A stretch of 6,198 bases of DNA from Acidobacteriota bacterium (lineage in GTDB: Bacteria > Acidobacteriota > Vicinamibacteria > Vicinamibacterales > 2-12-FULL-66-21). Position numbers and translations under genes: made by a program. Under the pieces are notes generated by a model. The model had not been told where the DNA came from. It saw only the letters and a list, made by a program, of their open reading frames with translations, and searched no databases. The stretch covers positions 1-6,198 of the forward strand of contig JAIVJE010000378.1 in assembly GCA_020200195.1 (NCBI GenBank), given 5' to 3'. Below are positions 5,318 to 6,198 of the stretch, one piece after another. Every line of letters begins with the position of its first letter. The first letter of the stretch is position 1.

Positions 5318-6198
5318 TCACATCGCTTCGACAATCATCGCGGTACCCATGCCGCCCCCCACGCAGAGCGACGCCGCACCGCGGCCGCCACCACGCGCCT
5401 GGAGTGCGTGCACCAGCGTCGTGAGCAGTCGCGCGCCGCTCGCGCCAAGAGGATGTCCCAGCGCGATGGCTCCGCCGTGGACGTTCACTTTCAAGGGGTC
5501 CAGTCCCAGCTCACGGACGACCGCCAGGGATTGCGAGGCGAACGCTTCGTTCAGCTCGATGACGTCCAGGTCTTGCAGCGAGAGGCTTGCGCGCTGTACT
5601 GCCTTTCGCATGGCTTCCACCGGTCCCATGCCCATGATCATCGGGTCCACGCCCGTTGTGCAGTATGAAAGGATGCGGGCGAGTGGCCGTCGTCTGATGT
5701 CCCGCGCCCACTGGTCCGAGGCGACGACCAGCGCGGCGGCGCCGTCGTTGATGCCCGACGAATTGCCTGCGGTGACAGAGCCAGCACCATCTTTGGCGAA
5801 TGCCGGCTTCAGTGCGGCAAGCGTCGCGGCGGTCGTACCGGGGCGCGGGTACTCGTCGCGGGACACTGTCACAGGTGCGCCCTTGAGCTGCGGAATTTCC
5901 ACTCGGACGATTTCACGGTCGAACACGCCGGACTCGACGGCCGCCGCGGCTCTCCGCTGACTCTCCGTCGCAAACGCGTCCTGATCAGCGCGAGAGATCT
6001 GGAATCGCTTGACGATTTCTTCCGCGGTGTTGCCCATGTGGCAGCCGTTCATCGCGCACATGAGGCCTTCTTGCAGCATGGAGTCGACGATCTCCGCGTG
6101 GCCCATCTGATAGCCCCACCGTGCCCGGGTAATCAGGTAGGGTGCGTTGCTCATCGATTCGGTCCCGCCGGCGACGACAGTATTGACGTACCCGGCCT
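5318..6198 (-). CDS. Acetyl-CoA C-acyltransferase (thiolase), 5'-truncated by window edge
   Basis: Thiolases join two acyl-CoA units (acetoacetyl-CoA formation) or cleave 3-ketoacyl-CoA in beta-oxidation, in the cytosol. The frame is open to the right edge, so the N-terminal part with the nucleophilic cysteine is outside the window; 293 codons remain. The first visible residues include VVAGGTESMSNAPY, a thiolase hallmark, so the ATG at 6154 is internal and not the start. Later landmarks are MGNTAEEIVKRFQISR, SVTAGNSSGINDGAAA, ELNEAFASQ, GGAIALGHPLGASGAR (with catalytic His) and CVGGGMG (with the second catalytic Cys, 15 residues from the end). All expected residues in this part are intact. 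It is probably the leading visible gene of the - strand block, with its TGA one base before the metallopeptidase ATG. Biosynthetic (AtoB/PhaA) and degradative (FadA) roles cannot be separated here. Confidence 0.94.
   Translation of the reverse strand, partial: AGYVNTVVAGGTESMSNAPYLITRARWGYQMGHAEIVDSMLQEGLMCAMNGCHMGNTAEEIVKRFQISRADQDAFATESQRRAAAAVESGVFDREIVRVEIPQLKGAPVTVSRDEYPRPGTTAATLAALKPAFAKDGAGSVTAGNSSGINDGAAALVVASDQWARDIRRRPLARILSYCTTGVDPMIMGMGPVEAMRKAVQRASLSLQDLDVIELNEAFASQSLAVVRELGLDPLKVNVHGGAIALGHPLGASGARLLTTLVHALQARGGGRGAASLCVGGGMGTAMIVEAM

Noticed and set aside
5315..5960. + strand open frames opposite the thiolase
   Set aside because: They are antisense shadows. The - strand carries clear thiolase motifs throughout.

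Overview
The window is GC-rich bacterial chromosomal DNA from a diderm. It holds a periplasmic-type peptidoglycan amidase and a POTRA/beta-barrel outer-membrane protein, and real genes prefer G or C at third codon positions. The gene set and protein style suggest an uncultured soil-type lineage such as Acidobacteriota (Vicinamibacteria-like). That placement is an impression from memory of related sequences and was not tested. I see no mobile element, CRISPR array, tRNA or rRNA.

Layout, left to right. (1) The 3' part of an N-acetylmuramoyl-L-alanine amidase gene on + (1-879, cut by the left edge). (2) A 286-bp convergent gap with hairpins and no convincing gene (880-1165). (3) A full-length leucyl aminopeptidase, pepA, on - (1166-2656), with a TATAAT box so close to its ATG that the transcript may be leaderless. 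(4) A 170-bp divergent spacer, then a small secreted protein with a PKD-like fold on + (2827-3261). (5) A four-gene block on -, transcribed right to left: a thiolase (5318-6198, cut by the right edge), a JAMM/M67 metallopeptidase (4915-5316), a POTRA plus beta-barrel outer-membrane protein (3806-4897) and an unrecognised, possibly DUF4390-like, protein (open frame 2935-3762). Gaps in the block are 1, 17 and 43 nt, so one transcript is likely.

The most notable feature is damage in the left half of that block. The outer-membrane protein gene carries two compensating 1-nt shifts, at a GGG run (4398-4400) and at CCCCGGGG (4265-4272). Between them about 42 residues are read in the wrong frame, while another frame gives a sensible POTRA strand. 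Its barrel then ends early. The next gene has no convincing start or signal peptide, and its open frame runs 327 bp into the convergent secreted-protein gene. Either this locus is decaying, or the underlying assembly has homopolymer errors and perhaps a collapsed junction near 3760-3840. I found no clearly new biological system. The genes otherwise look like cell-envelope and general metabolic functions.
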